DNA of 64,000 bases from Uliginosibacterium paludis (GCF_039631355.1 NZ_JBDIVF010000001.1:372001-436000); one strand, 5' to 3'; counted from the stretch's first letter, positions 34,176 through 44,367 are shown. Made by a program: numbers and translations. The notes: generated by a model not told the origin, from the letters alone.

Positions 34176-35960
34176 ATGAATGCGGAAAAAATCCTCCGCC
34201 TGAGCGTGCCCCTGCTGGTCCTGAGCCTGCTCGCTGCCTGTGGCGGTGGCGGCGGTGGCAGCAGTGGTGGCAGTGCCTCGGGCAGCAGTCCGGTGACGTC
34301 TTCGTCATCGTCTTCATCCTCCTCCGGTGGCACCCTGCCCGAGCCGGCACCGCTGCCGGCCGGCGAAACCGCGCCGACCGAAGCCGACGCCGTGCGCTTC
34401 CTCTCCCAGGCCACCTTCGGCCCCACGGCCACCGATCTCGCCACCGTGCGCGGCAGCGGCTTCCGCAACTGGCTGGTCGCCCAGATGATGGCCGCCGGGC
34501 CGAACTATTCCACCGGCTACTCCACCGACGTCCATACCAGGGGCCTCAAGGACTTCTGCGCCGAGTACAGCTTCCCCAGCGAGTACTACCAGAAGAACTG
34601 CTGGACCGAGTACTACTCCGCCGAGCCGATCTCGCGCGAGTTCTACCGCAATGCGGTGTACGGCAAGGACCAGCTGCGCCAGCGCGTGGGGCTCGCCCTC
34701 GGCCAGATCTTCGTGATCTCGAACGCGGAAGTGAGCGGCACCTACGGCCTGCGCGACTACCACCAGATGCTGCTCGACAACGCCTTCGGCAATGTGCGCA
34801 GCCTGCTCGGCGCGGTGGCCCGCAACCCGGCAATGGCCGACTACCTGAACCTCGCCAACAACGACAAGACTGCGCCCAACGAGAACTTCGCGCGCGAGCT
34901 GATGCAGCTCTTCTCCATCGGTCTCTGCGAACTCAATGCCGATGGCTCGCTGGTCGGTGGCAGCTGCAAGGCCACCTATGACAACAACGGCGTGCGCGAA
35001 GTCGCCTTCGCGCTGACCGGCTGGACCTATCCCGCAGGCGGCGTGAGCCCCTGGGGCAGCTCCGGCTGGAAGAATCCGACCTATTACCGCGGCCAGCTGC
35101 TGGCTGTGCCGGCGCAACATGACAATGCCAAGCGCAGCCTGCCCGGCGGCGGCGAGCTCGCCGCCGGCCACACGCCGGACCAGGCGATGGACGCGGTGCT
35201 CGATGCGCTCTTCCGGCACCCGAACATCGCGCCCTTCCTCGGCAAGCAGCTGATCCAGCATCTGGTCACCAGCAATCCCTCGCCGGCCTATGTCGCCCGC
35301 GTATCGCAAGCCTTCGCCAGCGGCACCGCCTACGGCATCGGTACGGGTCAGCGTGGTGACATGAAAGCCCTGCTCGCGGCGATCCTGCTCGACAGCGAAG
35401 CCCGCGGTGACAGCAAGAGCGCGGCCGACTACGGTCGCCTGCGCGAGCCCGCCCAGTTCATCGGCGGCATGATGCGGGCGCTCAATACCAGCACCGACGG
35501 CGCCGGCTTCTTCTACTGGTGGGGCGACGAGTTCGGGCAGTCCATCTTCAATGCGAACTCGGTGTTCAACTTCTATCCGCCCGACTTCCCGCTCGCCGGT
35601 ACCAGCCTCGTCGGCCCGGCCTTCGCGATCGAGAACCCGAACAGCACGCTGGCCCGCTACAACCTCTCCAACTCGCTGCTCTACTGGGGCGGGCTGGGTG
35701 CGGGCAGTTTCCCCGGCGCCACCGGCACCCAGGCCGACATCAGCGGCTGGCTCGCCAAGGCCGACAACGCGACCACGCTGGTCACCGACATCGAAAAGCT
35801 GCTCGTGACCGGCGGCCTGCCCGCCGATATCCGTGCCGCCATCGTCGATGCGGTCTCGGCCTGGCCGGTCAGCACCACTTCGAGCAGCTGGCGCACCGAC
35901 CGCGTCCGCGCCGCTTTCTACCTGATCCTTGCCAGCCCCGAATACCAGGTGCAACGATGA
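34176..35960 (+). CDS. DUF1800-domain lipoprotein
   Basis: A 594-residue protein with lipobox (LAAC) followed by a Gly run and a Ser run to about residue 55, then a long alpha-helical DUF1800 domain (FLSQATFGPT, FARELMQLFSIGL, AAHTPD-like and YWWGDEFGQS). GGAG lies ten bases upstream of ATG 34176; the upstream open frame has no signal. It is followed, with an ATGA overlap, by a DUF1501 gene. DUF1800-DUF1501 pairs are widespread in envelope-associated gene sets, with unknown biochemical role. Confidence 0.85.
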   Translation: MNAEKILRLSVPLLVLSLLAACGGGGGGSSGGSASGSSPVTSSSSSSSSSGGTLPEPAPLPAGETAPTEADAVRFLSQATFGPTATDLATVRGSGFRNWLVAQMMAAGPNYSTGYSTDVHTRGLKDFCAEYSFPSEYYQKNCWTEYYSAEPISREFYRNAVYGKDQLRQRVGLALGQIFVISNAEVSGTYGLRDYHQMLLDNAFGNVRSLLGAVARNPAMADYLNLANNDKTAPNENFARELMQLFSIGLCELNADGSLVGGSCKATYDNNGVREVAFALTGWTYPAGGVSPWGSSGWKNPTYYRGQLLAVPAQHDNAKRSLPGGGELAAGHTPDQAMDAVLDALFRHPNIAPFLGKQLIQHLVTSNPSPAYVARVSQAFASGTAYGIGTGQRGDMKALLAAILLDSEARGDSKSAADYGRLREPAQFIGGMMRALNTSTDGAGFFYWWGDEFGQSIFNANSVFNFYPPDFPLAGTSLVGPAFAIENPNSTLARYNLSNSLLYWGGLGAGSFPGATGTQADISGWLAKADNATTLVTDIEKLLVTGGLPADIRAAIVDAVSAWPVSTTSSSWRTDRVRAAFYLILASPEYQVQR

Positions 35961-37312
35961 ACAGACGCCAGATCCTCAAGTCCCTCGCCGGCGGCAGTGC
36001 ATTGACTGCGCTCGGCGGCCTCGAGATGCTGCTTGCCAGCCCGGCGCATGCACAGACCACCAGCGGCTATCGCGCGCTGGTCTGCATCGCGCTCTATGGC
36101 GGGAATGACGGCAACAACATGATCGTGCCGATCGACGCGGCCTACGACGCCTATGCCGCCGTGCGCGGCAGCCTCGCGATCCCGAAAGCCAGCCTGGCGC
36201 CCATCGGTTCGAACTTCGGCCTGCACCCCGCGCTCGCCCCGCTGGCGCAATACTGGAGCAAGGGCCGGCTCGCCCCGGTGTTCAATGTGGGCCCGCTTGC
36301 GAAACCGACCACCCGGGCCCAGCTCGCCGCGGGCAGCGCCACGCTGCCGGACAACCTCTTCTCCCACTCCGACCAGCAGAACCTGTGGGAATCCGGCGGC
36401 GCCTCGGTGCTGGGCCGCACCGGCTGGGGTGGCCGCCTGATGGAGAGCCTGGGCAGCGACCCGGTGATCGCCTTCGGTGACGCCGGCCGGATCGGCATCG
36501 GCCCGACCCGCAGCACCCTCGCCCTGCCCGGCCCCGGCTCGACCTTCGCGCCGCAGGGCACGTTTACCGGCACGCACGCCAAGCGCCGCAGCGCGCTCGA
36601 CACGATGGCCAACACCGCGCGCAGCAACCAGCTGGTATCGGCCTTCGCCAACATCCAGAAAACCGCCCTGGCGCGCAGCAGCTCGCTGGGCAACATCATC
36701 AAGATCAGCCCGGCCAATACACCGGCCGATCCGCTGAACACGATTTTCGGCAACCTCACCGGCGACTACAACACGCCCATCGCCAAGCAGCTCTACCAGG
36801 TCGCCAAGATGCTGCGCGAGCGCGCCACCGTGGGCGGCTCACGCCATGTGTATGTGGTATCGCAAACCGGATATGACACCCACAACGATCACCTCGCCCG
36901 CCAGAACACGCTCTTCGCGCAACTGGCACCGGCGCTGGTGGCCTTCCAGACCGCGCTGGCGCAGCTGGGCCTGGAAGACAGCGTGACCTGCTTCACCCTG
37001 TCGGACTTCGGCCGCACGCTCAAACCCAATGCCAGCGCCGGCACCGACCACGGCTGGGGCAACAACCATTTCGTGCTGGGTGCCGCGGTCAAGGGCGGCG
37101 CCACCTACGGCAGTTTCCCCAGCCATGTGCTCGGCGGCGCGGACGACTACGGCGTGAACAGCTGGGAATGGCAGGGGCGCTTCATTCCGACCACCTCGGT
37201 CGACCAGTATGTCGCCACGCTGGCGAGCTGGATGGGGCTCAGCGACAGCCAGATCCTCACCATGCTGCCGCAGCTCGCGCAGTTCTCCACCCGCAAGCTC
37301 GGCTTTCTCTGA
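35957..37312 (+). CDS. DUF1501 protein with Tat-type signal
   Basis: A 451-residue protein. The N-terminus MNRRQILKSLAGGSALTALG is a twin-arginine signal (RRQILK). The mature part has the sulfatase-like features of DUF1501: LYGGNDGNNMIVP, SQTGYDTHNDH, SDFGRTL and DHGWGNNHFVLG, which are metal-ligand-like positions in alkaline-phosphatase-type folds. It would be exported folded. Overlaps the DUF1800 gene by ATGA and ends at a strong terminator, so the two form a two-gene operon. Confidence 0.85.
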   Translation: MNRRQILKSLAGGSALTALGGLEMLLASPAHAQTTSGYRALVCIALYGGNDGNNMIVPIDAAYDAYAAVRGSLAIPKASLAPIGSNFGLHPALAPLAQYWSKGRLAPVFNVGPLAKPTTRAQLAAGSATLPDNLFSHSDQQNLWESGGASVLGRTGWGGRLMESLGSDPVIAFGDAGRIGIGPTRSTLALPGPGSTFAPQGTFTGTHAKRRSALDTMANTARSNQLVSAFANIQKTALARSSSLGNIIKISPANTPADPLNTIFGNLTGDYNTPIAKQLYQVAKMLRERATVGGSRHVYVVSQTGYDTHNDHLARQNTLFAQLAPALVAFQTALAQLGLEDSVTCFTLSDFGRTLKPNASAGTDHGWGNNHFVLGAAVKGGATYGSFPSHVLGGADDYGVNSWEWQGRFIPTTSVDQYVATLASWMGLSDSQILTMLPQLAQFSTRKLGFL

Positions 37313-37342
37313 TTTCTCCACACTCCCCTTCCCCAAGGGTTG

Positions 37343-37370
37343 GCCCGCAGCATGCTGCGGGCATTTTTTT
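37343..37370 (+). terminator. Terminator of the DUF1800-DUF1501 operon
   Basis: GCCCGCAGCATGCTGCGGGC palindrome followed by A and seven T. Confidence 0.92.
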
Positions 37371-37399
37371 GACGGGTGTTCAGCCCCCGCGATGCCCAT

Positions 37400-37422
37400 G
37401 AAAAAGCCGCCCGAAGGCGGCT
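37400..37422 (-). terminator. Terminator of the endoglucanase gene
   Basis: GCCGCC-CGAA-GGCGGC stem-loop. Five A on the plus strand (37401-37405) give the minus-strand T-run. Confidence 0.88.
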
Positions 37423-37446
37423 TATCCGTGGCGTAGACTGCTGCGC

Positions 37447-39033
37447 TCAGCGGGTGGCACAGAAGCCGATCGAACCGGCGCTCGCCCCGGCAGCCAGCGT
37501 GTTGTTCCAGCCCGCGCCGCTCAGAGCCAGCATGCTGCCGCTCTGCGACCAGGTGGCATTCCACAGCTGATTCACCTTGCCGCTCACTGTGAGGCTGGCG
37601 TTCCAGGTCACCGCGGCCGATGTACCGTTGCGCACCGTGATGTTGGCGCAATAGCCCGCGCCCCAGTCGTTGTTGATGACATAGCTGGCGGTCACGCCAC
37701 CGGCCGCGGAACTCGCGGCACTGGAGCTGCTCGCGGCCGAGCTGGACGACGACGCCTTGCTCGACGAAGCGCTGCTGGCACTCGAAGCACTGCTCGACTT
37801 GCTCGATGAGGAGCTTGCCACGCTCGAGGAAGCACTCGACTTGCTCGATGCGGCGGAGCTCGATGCGGCAGCCGAACTGCTGGCAGACGAGGAAGACTTG
37901 CTCGACGAAGACGAGGCGGCTGACGATACAGCCGAGGACGCCGCCGATGATGAAGAGGACGACGAGCTGCTCCACGACCAGGTCGAAGCACCACGCATGA
38001 TGGACGTCATCAGCTCCGGATAGGCCCAGGTGATCGTACTGCGGTTGAGCAGGCCCATCACGTCGGTGGTGCCGCTATTGGTGTAGAACACGTTGTTGTC
38101 CCACACCACTGCCGGCACGCGGGCCTTGGCAGCCGCCTTCATGTAGTACTCGGCGTGCTTGATGCGCTCGGAGAGGTTGTTCTTGTCCGTCGTCGCCCAC
38201 TCGCCCATCACCACCGGAATGCCCTTGGCCACATAGCGCGTGTTGATGCGCGAGAAGAGGCCATCGATGGCGGCGGTGTCGGTAAAGGTCGAGGTGCCTG
38301 GCACTTCCATCGCGAAGGCGAAAGGCAGATAGCCGTGCACCGAGACGGCGATCATCGAGTCGGACGGCAGCGTGTAGGAATCGAGCTGCCAGTCATAGGC
38401 CGAAGCCGCATAGGTCGGCAGCATCACCAGACGCGTGGCGTTGTTGCCACCGGTCGCGCGGATGGTTGTCAGCGCAGCCTTGTTGAGACTGTTGATCACC
38501 GAGAAGGTCTCGGCCGTACCCCACCAGTCGTCACCGTTGCGCGGCTCGTTCATGGTTTCGAAGATCAGCTTGTCGCCATAGCCCTTGAAGCGCGTCGCGA
38601 TCTGCTGCCAGTACTTGCTCAAGCGATCCTTGGCAGCCGCCTCGTTGGCCGAGGTGGTGTTGAGCCAGCCATTCTGGGTGTGATGCACGTTGATGATCAC
38701 ATAGAGGTTGTTCTTGAGGCCGTAATTGACCACTTCCTCCACGCGATTGAGCCAGGTCGTGCTGATCGTGTAGCCAGAGCCGCTGACATAGTCGTCCCAG
38801 GACACCGGCACGCGGATGGTCTTGAAGCCGGCCTTGGCCACTGCATCGATCATGGCCTGGGTGGTCTTCGGGTTGCCCCAGTTGGTCTCGCCGCCGATGG
38901 AGTCGAGCGCATTGCCGAGGTTCCAGCCGGGCATCATGTTGTCGGTGATCTGGAAGGGCGTCGAGGCGGCCTGTGCGCCAACCGACAGCATCAGTGCCGT
39001 CGCCAGCGCGATGTATTTCAGGGGTGTCTTCAA
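37447..39033 (-). CDS. GH5 endoglucanase with polyserine linker and CBM2 (TTG start)
   Basis: A 528-residue secreted cellulase. The best start is TTG 39033: GGGAG lies seven to eight bases upstream and a clean signal peptide (ALMLSVGAQA) follows at once. The catalytic domain (about 25-345) has the GH5 acid/base Glu163 in MNEPRNG and nucleophile Glu278 in VMGEWATTD, plus WNLGNALD. About 80 residues of Ser/Ala/Lys linker lead to a C-terminal CBM2 (about 430-528). It cleaves beta-1,4-glucan such as cellulose. The linker shows no DNA tandem repeat. Confidence 0.92.
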   Translation of the reverse strand: MKTPLKYIALATALMLSVGAQAASTPFQITDNMMPGWNLGNALDSIGGETNWGNPKTTQAMIDAVAKAGFKTIRVPVSWDDYVSGSGYTISTTWLNRVEEVVNYGLKNNLYVIINVHHTQNGWLNTTSANEAAAKDRLSKYWQQIATRFKGYGDKLIFETMNEPRNGDDWWGTAETFSVINSLNKAALTTIRATGGNNATRLVMLPTYAASAYDWQLDSYTLPSDSMIAVSVHGYLPFAFAMEVPGTSTFTDTAAIDGLFSRINTRYVAKGIPVVMGEWATTDKNNLSERIKHAEYYMKAAAKARVPAVVWDNNVFYTNSGTTDVMGLLNRSTITWAYPELMTSIMRGASTWSWSSSSSSSSSAASSAVSSAASSSSSKSSSSASSSAAASSSAASSKSSASSSVASSSSSKSSSASSASSASSSKASSSSSAASSSSAASSAAGGVTASYVINNDWGAGYCANITVRNGTSAAVTWNASLTVSGKVNQLWNATWSQSGSMLALSGAGWNNTLAAGASAGSIGFCATR

Positions 39034-39206
39034 GTCGGGTCTCCCGGGTGCGTGAAAGCTTCTGATCGAGCCCTCCCGAGGAAGGCGCGACATCTTTGCG
39101 GACATATGCTCGACGCATGAGAGATCCGCCACAAGAGCATGACCGACGACCGGCCGCACGCGGCGACGGAGCGCCGGAAAGGCCGCACGGGCGGGCGCCG
39201 CGCGCT

Positions 39207-40349
39207 TCAGCCTGCCGCCGGCACCCCGGCCGGATCATTGGCCTCGTCGGCCAGCACCACCCTCCCCGGCCCCTGTGTGCGGGCGCGAAAAGCCGCCAGA
39301 TCGGCACGCAGGAAGCACTCATAGAAACTCTCCCCGGGCCGGCAGGCCGTCACCCCGATGCTGGCCGTCACCCGCAGGCCGCAGAGCGGACGCCCCACGA
39401 TGGCATCGCGAATCCGCTCCGCCAGCAGACAGGCCTCGGCAGCGGTAGTTGCCGGCAGCACCAGCACGAACTCGTCGTTCCCCCAACGACCCAGTACATC
39501 GGTTTCGCGGATGCCCTGCCGGAGCCGCTGCGCAAATTCGCGCAGGATCTCGTCGCCGCCGGCATGGCCACGCGTGTCATTGATCGCGCGGAAGTGGTCG
39601 AGGTCGATCACCACCAGCGAAAACGCCTGTCCGTAGCGCTGCCAGCGCCGCGTCTCGCCCAGCGCCCGCTCCAGAATCTTCGGCCGGCTCAGGCAGCCGG
39701 TCAGCGGATCGGAATCCACGTCGCGACGGGCTTGCTCCTCTGCCGCTTCGCGCGCACAGAGCAGGAAGCCGCTGACGATCAGACACAGGCAGACGAGTCC
39801 CAGCGAACCGATGTCCTGAAGCAGGGAAAGATCACTCACCGCAGCGCTCCCTTCCATCCAGCCCTTGAAGCCCAGCGTCCCGCGGACCGCAACCAGCAGC
39901 ACGTTCAGACTCACACCGGCCATGACAAGGTAGTGCCCCCTGCCGCGCCGCCGCGCGGCGTGGCGAATCAATACATGCAGCAGGACGCGTCCCTGAAGGA
40001 TCAGCACCGCATGCTCGACGAGCAGCCCGGGCAGCCCCGGCAAGATGAGATGAACCAGGCCGACGGCCGCCACCGGATAGCCGATCCAGAACACGCCGGG
40101 GCGCTCCTGCCGAAGACCAGCCACTGCCAGCATGAGGCAGGAGAAGAACAGCGCTTCGGAGCAGCCGCTGGCCACCACGGCCAGGCGTGGCCAATCCTCC
40201 CCCAGCCCGGCCAGCAGGAAGTGGCCTGCGGACTTCAGCAGCAGGCCCGCGGTGAGCGCCTTCAGCCCGTCCGCTTTCCCGGCCCGGATCGCCAGCGCGG
40301 CCACCGTGCCGAATGCGAGCGCACTCATGCCTGTCATCAGATGCGTCAT
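39207..40349 (-). CDS. Membrane GGDEF-family protein with GNDEF motif
   Basis: 380 residues from ATG 40349 (in-frame start; a longer frame lies upstream). Five or six membrane helices (residues ~5-200) are followed by a GGDEF domain: LDHFRAINDTRGHAGGDEIL and the active-site loop RWGNDEFVLVL at about residues 287-297. The second Gly of GGDEF is replaced by Asn, which in many proteins abolishes cyclase activity but not all. It may therefore act as a receptor or weak cyclase. Ribosome site not convincing. It lies 55 bases downstream of an HTH gene in the same direction. Confidence 0.8.
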   Translation of the reverse strand: MTHLMTGMSALAFGTVAALAIRAGKADGLKALTAGLLLKSAGHFLLAGLGEDWPRLAVVASGCSEALFFSCLMLAVAGLRQERPGVFWIGYPVAAVGLVHLILPGLPGLLVEHAVLILQGRVLLHVLIRHAARRRGRGHYLVMAGVSLNVLLVAVRGTLGFKGWMEGSAAVSDLSLLQDIGSLGLVCLCLIVSGFLLCAREAAEEQARRDVDSDPLTGCLSRPKILERALGETRRWQRYGQAFSLVVIDLDHFRAINDTRGHAGGDEILREFAQRLRQGIRETDVLGRWGNDEFVLVLPATTAAEACLLAERIRDAIVGRPLCGLRVTASIGVTACRPGESFYECFLRADLAAFRARTQGPGRVVLADEANDPAGVPAAG

Positions 40350-40404
40350 GCCTGCAGGGATCCCGGCCCGGGAAGAAGCGAAGCGACCGCAGCGCGTGCC
40401 ATGC

Positions 40405-40821
40405 TCAATGGCTGCCCTGGCTGCTGCGCAGGCTGATCGGCAGCGGCGGCGTGTCCGGCTTGCAGACATTCGATACGGTCTGCTGCGTCACCTTCATGAG
40501 GTCCGCGATCTCCTTCTGGCTCAGATCGCTGGCATAGAGTTTCCGGATCAGGAAGTTGCGATTGCCCTTGGGCATGCTCTTCGGATCAAAAGGTCTCAAC
40601 TGCTCGAAACCTTCGCCCTGGCGAAGGAACCTGGCCGTTTCCACCGCGCCGGTTTTCCAGCGGGTGATCTCGACCGACACGATGTCGCACACATAGCGGA
40701 CCACGAACACATCCTGCGGCGCGGGCGGTGACACCCCCAGCTGATAGAAGAGGGACAGGACCCCGCCGGAGAAGAAACTGCCGAAAACGCTGTCCGACTG
40801 GAAGCCATTGATCTGTTGCAT
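40405..40821 (-). CDS. HTH-domain protein, unknown
   Basis: A 138-residue protein. The C-terminal third holds a helix-turn-helix (DLSQKEIADLMKVTQQTVSN), so it should bind DNA. The N-terminal ~85 residues (GSFFSGGVLSLFYQLGVSPP, VFVVRYVCDIVSVEI) look mixed and unlike the HTH part. No signal peptide. It is followed closely by the GNDEF protein gene and preceded by an AT-richer small gene, all minus strand, which suggests one transcription unit. Confidence 0.6.
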   Translation of the reverse strand: MQQINGFQSDSVFGSFFSGGVLSLFYQLGVSPPAPQDVFVVRYVCDIVSVEITRWKTGAVETARFLRQGEGFEQLRPFDPKSMPKGNRNFLIRKLYASDLSQKEIADLMKVTQQTVSNVCKPDTPPLPISLRSSQGSH

Positions 40822-40837
40822 GACATCACCTCCGCCG

Positions 40838-41116
40838 TCAATGTTGATGCACGTTCTTGAATGACGAGAGAGGCAGGAATGTGTCTATTTCCTTTGATTC
40901 AATGGAATTCAGGAATTTCGACATCCGGATACTCCGGATCGAAGTGGAGGGATAGGCAAGAATATCGTCGTCGGTCGAAAATATGACGTAATTGCTTTTG
41001 AATAACTCCTGCATTCTTTTTTTCTCGTAAATTGCGCTGTCCATATTCACGGGAATCGAAAAGGTTTCCTTTTTCCCGTCATTGAGTTCGACGACAACAA
41101 ACAGATTGCAGGGCAT
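40838..41116 (-). CDS. 92-residue protein, unknown, AT-richer than neighbours
   Basis: AGGAGAG lies before ATG 41116. The product (MPCNLFVVVELNDGKKETFS and following) has alternating charged and aliphatic residues, consistent with a beta-strand-rich small domain. Codon use is clearly less G/C-rich than in the surrounding genes, and the DNA to its right is AT-rich too, so both may have been acquired together. Function not recognised. Confidence 0.6.
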   Translation of the reverse strand: MPCNLFVVVELNDGKKETFSIPVNMDSAIYEKKRMQELFKSNYVIFSTDDDILAYPSTSIRSIRMSKFLNSIESKEIDTFLPLSSFKNVHQH

Positions 41117-41882
41117 GGGGCTCTCCTCAAGGGGTCGGGGTGATTTGATGTTGCTACGCTGGAAGCGGGAATGCAAACGGCTACCAACACCAGGACGTGA
41201 CAGATTTTGCGATTTTTTCGTTTACGGCGATTTAATGCTTGTTGCATTTGTCCGGTTTGTGGCATTCCACAAATTATCACTTTCGTTTATTCCAAAGCAT
41301 TCGCATGCGTATGGAATCCGGCATGCCGGACTTGAATTCATAAACAGGAAATTATTATTTCCATCCGGAAAATCAGGTCATAACCGGCATCTTTCACATG
41401 AAACCGGATAAAAATGAAATCAAAATCCGGCCCCGGATCATTCGATCACCCCGGGCTGCACGAGAATAAAAAAAGGGCGACTCAGAAACCGGGCAGCAGA
41501 TCAGCCGCCGGAAAATCCGGCGAAAATCGTCCACGGGGCAACCGGAGCCAAGGGCAGGGACATGACAATGGAAAGTCCGCAAGGTTCAATCCGCGGGGGG
41601 GGCGCGCGGCAGGCGGCAGCACCGGCTGCGGCCGGTGCCGGGCGACCGGGAGCAGCCCTGAGCTCACACGGGCGTACCGGCATGCGGGGGCCATGAGCCC
41701 GACTCCTGCCGGCAAGGAGAGCATCGCGCGCGGATCAGGAAGCGCGCAAACGCCGGCCCCGGAACCGCAGCGTTCATGGCCGCGCGCCCATCCGCGCCCG
41801 GTTTGATCGGCGAATCCGCAGCCTCGCCGGGCGATGCGTCAGGGGCCGCCGGGAGGCGAGGACCTCCGCAGCGCCCAAACGA
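41117..41882. other. AT-rich gene-free interval then GC-rich spacer
   Basis: 766 bases without a supported gene. 41190-41480 is unusually AT-rich (TTTCGTTTATTCC type stretches and several A/T runs), unlike the flanks. 41480-41882 returns to GC-rich sequence with no coding signal on either strand. No repeat or recognisable attachment site is seen. Confidence 0.45.
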
Positions 41883-41910
41883 AAACAGGCGGCCCGCAGG
41901 CCGCCTGTTT
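41883..41910 (-). terminator. Terminator after fruA
   Basis: AAACAGGCGGCC with its inverted partner GGCCGCCTGTTT around a short loop. The minus-strand transcript continues into TTTTCGTTTG. Confidence 0.85.
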
Positions 41911-41930
41911 GCTTGATACCGCCTGGAGAC

Positions 41931-43343
41931 TCAGGCCTTGACCGGCTTCTTCAGCGCGAACAGCGCCAGGGCGGTCAGCACCGTGCCCACCGCAATCGCG
42001 AAGGCATAGGCCATGACATGCGAGACCACGTTCGGCATCGGCAGCACGAAGATGCCGCCGTGCGGCACATGCAGCTGCACGCCCACATACATCGAGATCG
42101 CACCGGCCACGGCCGAGCCCAGCATCAGCGCCGGAATCACACGGAAGGGGTCTTTGGCGGCAAAGGGAATCGCGCCTTCGGTGATGAAGGAAATGCCCAG
42201 CGCCGCCGCGGCCTTGCCGGCTTCGCGTTCGTCTGCCGAGAAGCGGTTGCGGAACAGCAGGGTGGCCAGTGCGATGCCCAGCGGCGGGGTCATGCCGCCG
42301 GCCATCACCGCCGCCATCGGCTCGAACACCTGGCTTGCGAGCAAGCCGGTGCCGAAGGTGTAGGCCGCCTTGTTGACCGGGCCGCCCATGTCGAAGGCCA
42401 TCATGCCGCCCAGCAGCGCGCCGAGCAGGATCGCGCTGCTGCCCTGCATCGACTTGAGCATCTCCGACAGACTCGCCAGCGCGGCCGCCACCGGGCTCGC
42501 AATCACGAAGTACATCAGCAGGCCGGTGATCGCCGCGCCGAAGAGCGGCAGGATCAGCACCGGCTTGAGGCCGTCAAAGGTGCGCGGCAGCGTGATGGTC
42601 TGGTTCAGGCCGCGGACCGTGTAGCCGGCGATGAAGCCACCGATGATGCCGCCCAGAAAACCCGCACCGACCGTGTCGGCAATCACGCCGGCGACCATGC
42701 CCGGCGCGATGCCGGGCCGGTCCGAAATCGAGAAGGCGATGTAGCCCGCCAGCACCGGCACCATCAGCTGGAACGCGGCCTTGCCGATCCAGAACAGATT
42801 GCCGGCGAGTGTGCCCTTGTGCGCGTCGTCATAGGCATAGATGCCGCCCAGGGCGAAGCCCAGCGCAATCAGCAGGCCACCCACGACCACGAAGGGAATC
42901 ATGAAGGACACACCGGTCATCAGATGCTTGTAGAAGCCGGTGCGCGAGGCGCTGCTCTGGGCCTTGGCGTCCAGCAACTGATCAGACGCAGCCTTCGCCG
43001 GTGCGGCCGCAGCGGCAAGCGGCGCCGCACCCTTGATGGCTGCGCGCTCGAACGCGGTCTGGATCACCGCGGCGCCGTCATTGATCGCGTCCTTGGTACT
43101 GGTTTCATAAACGCGCTTGCCTTCGAAGCGCGCGAGATCCACCGAGGTATCGGCCGCGATCACGACGATCTCGGCTGCCGCGATGTCGGCATCGGTCAGG
43201 GTGTTCTGCGCGCCCACCGAGCCCTGGGTCTCGACCTTGATGCCGTGGCCCAGCTTGCCGGCCCCCTGCTCCAGGCCCTCGGCCGCCATGAAAGTGTGAG
43301 CGATCCCCGTCGGGCACGAGGTGATCGCAACGATGTTTGCCAT
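41931..43343 (-). CDS. fruA: Fructose PTS transporter EIIBC (FruA)
   Basis: A 470-residue protein. Residues 1-100 are the EIIB domain with phospho-acceptor Cys10 (ITSCPTGIAHT); after an Ala-rich linker follow about nine to ten helices of the EIIC channel (GVSFMIPFVVVGGLLIALGF, FDMGGPVNKAAYTFG, GISFITEGAIPFAAKDP). It has one EIIB domain, whereas E. coli FruA has an extra EIIB'-like part. AAAGGAG lies before ATG 43343; the longer frame upstream is not used. Takes up fructose as fructose 1-phosphate; third gene of the fruBKA operon. Confidence 0.93.
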   Translation of the reverse strand: MANIVAITSCPTGIAHTFMAAEGLEQGAGKLGHGIKVETQGSVGAQNTLTDADIAAAEIVVIAADTSVDLARFEGKRVYETSTKDAINDGAAVIQTAFERAAIKGAAPLAAAAAPAKAASDQLLDAKAQSSASRTGFYKHLMTGVSFMIPFVVVGGLLIALGFALGGIYAYDDAHKGTLAGNLFWIGKAAFQLMVPVLAGYIAFSISDRPGIAPGMVAGVIADTVGAGFLGGIIGGFIAGYTVRGLNQTITLPRTFDGLKPVLILPLFGAAITGLLMYFVIASPVAAALASLSEMLKSMQGSSAILLGALLGGMMAFDMGGPVNKAAYTFGTGLLASQVFEPMAAVMAGGMTPPLGIALATLLFRNRFSADEREAGKAAAALGISFITEGAIPFAAKDPFRVIPALMLGSAVAGAISMYVGVQLHVPHGGIFVLPMPNVVSHVMAYAFAIAVGTVLTALALFALKKPVKA

Positions 43344-43372
43344 GTCAGTCTCCTTTGCGGATGAAGTGCTTG

Positions 43373-44367
43373 TTATTCCGGCGGGTTGTTCAGGGGAACA
43401 AGACCGACCTGTTGTGCCAGCGCCTGTACTTCGGCAGCCGCAGGCAGATGGGGGCCGGGGCGCTGGAGCTTGCCCGCGGCAAATGCGGTGGCGAGACGCG
43501 CGGTATTGCCCAGCGGCAGGGAGGCCAGCGCGGCGGCGACCAGACCGGCGACCATCGCGTCGCCGGCGCCGACCGAACTCGTCACCGCCACCTTCAGCGG
43601 CTGCGCCAGAACGGCCTTGTCGCGCGAAACGAACACCGCGCCTTCGCTGCCCATCGACACCACCACGCGGGCGATCCCGGCGTGCGTTGCGAGCAGCTCG
43701 CGGGCGCCCGCGAGCGTGGCGGCGAGATCCGGCAGCGGGCGGCCCAGGTGCGCCGCGAGTTCGTCGCGATTCGGCTTGACCAGATCCGGCCCCGCGGCCA
43801 GCGCGGCAGCGAAAGGGGCACCACTGGTATCGAGCAGCACGCGCAGGCCCAGCTCGCGTGCGAGCCGGATGAAAATGGCATAGACGTCTACCGGCCAGCC
43901 GGGCGGCAGGCTGCCCGAGAGCACCAGCCACTCGAGCGCATCGGCCTGCTTCGTGATCGCGGTCAGGAGGCGCGCGATGCAGGACTCCACGCTGGCGGCG
44001 TCGAATGCCGGGCCGGGCAGATTCACGTCGGTGGTGTCGCCCTGCTCCGGATCCACCAGCTTGATGTTGGTGCGTGTGGCACCGTCGAGATAAAGGCTGT
44101 AATCAGCGATCTGCTTCGCCTCGAAGAGCGTCTGGAACAGCGCCGGATTCTCCCGGCCCAGCAGTGCGGCCACGGCTGTCGGCACGCCGTAATCGGCCAG
44201 GCAGGAAGCCACGTTCACGCCCTTGCCGCCAGCATCCTGGCGCGAGGACGCGGCGCGGTTGACCGTGCCGGACTGAAAGCCGGGCACGGTGATCGTCTGA
44301 TCGATCGCCGGATTGAGCGCCACGCACAGCACGCGGCAGCGGGGGCTAGGAGTCATGCCGGCCGCGC

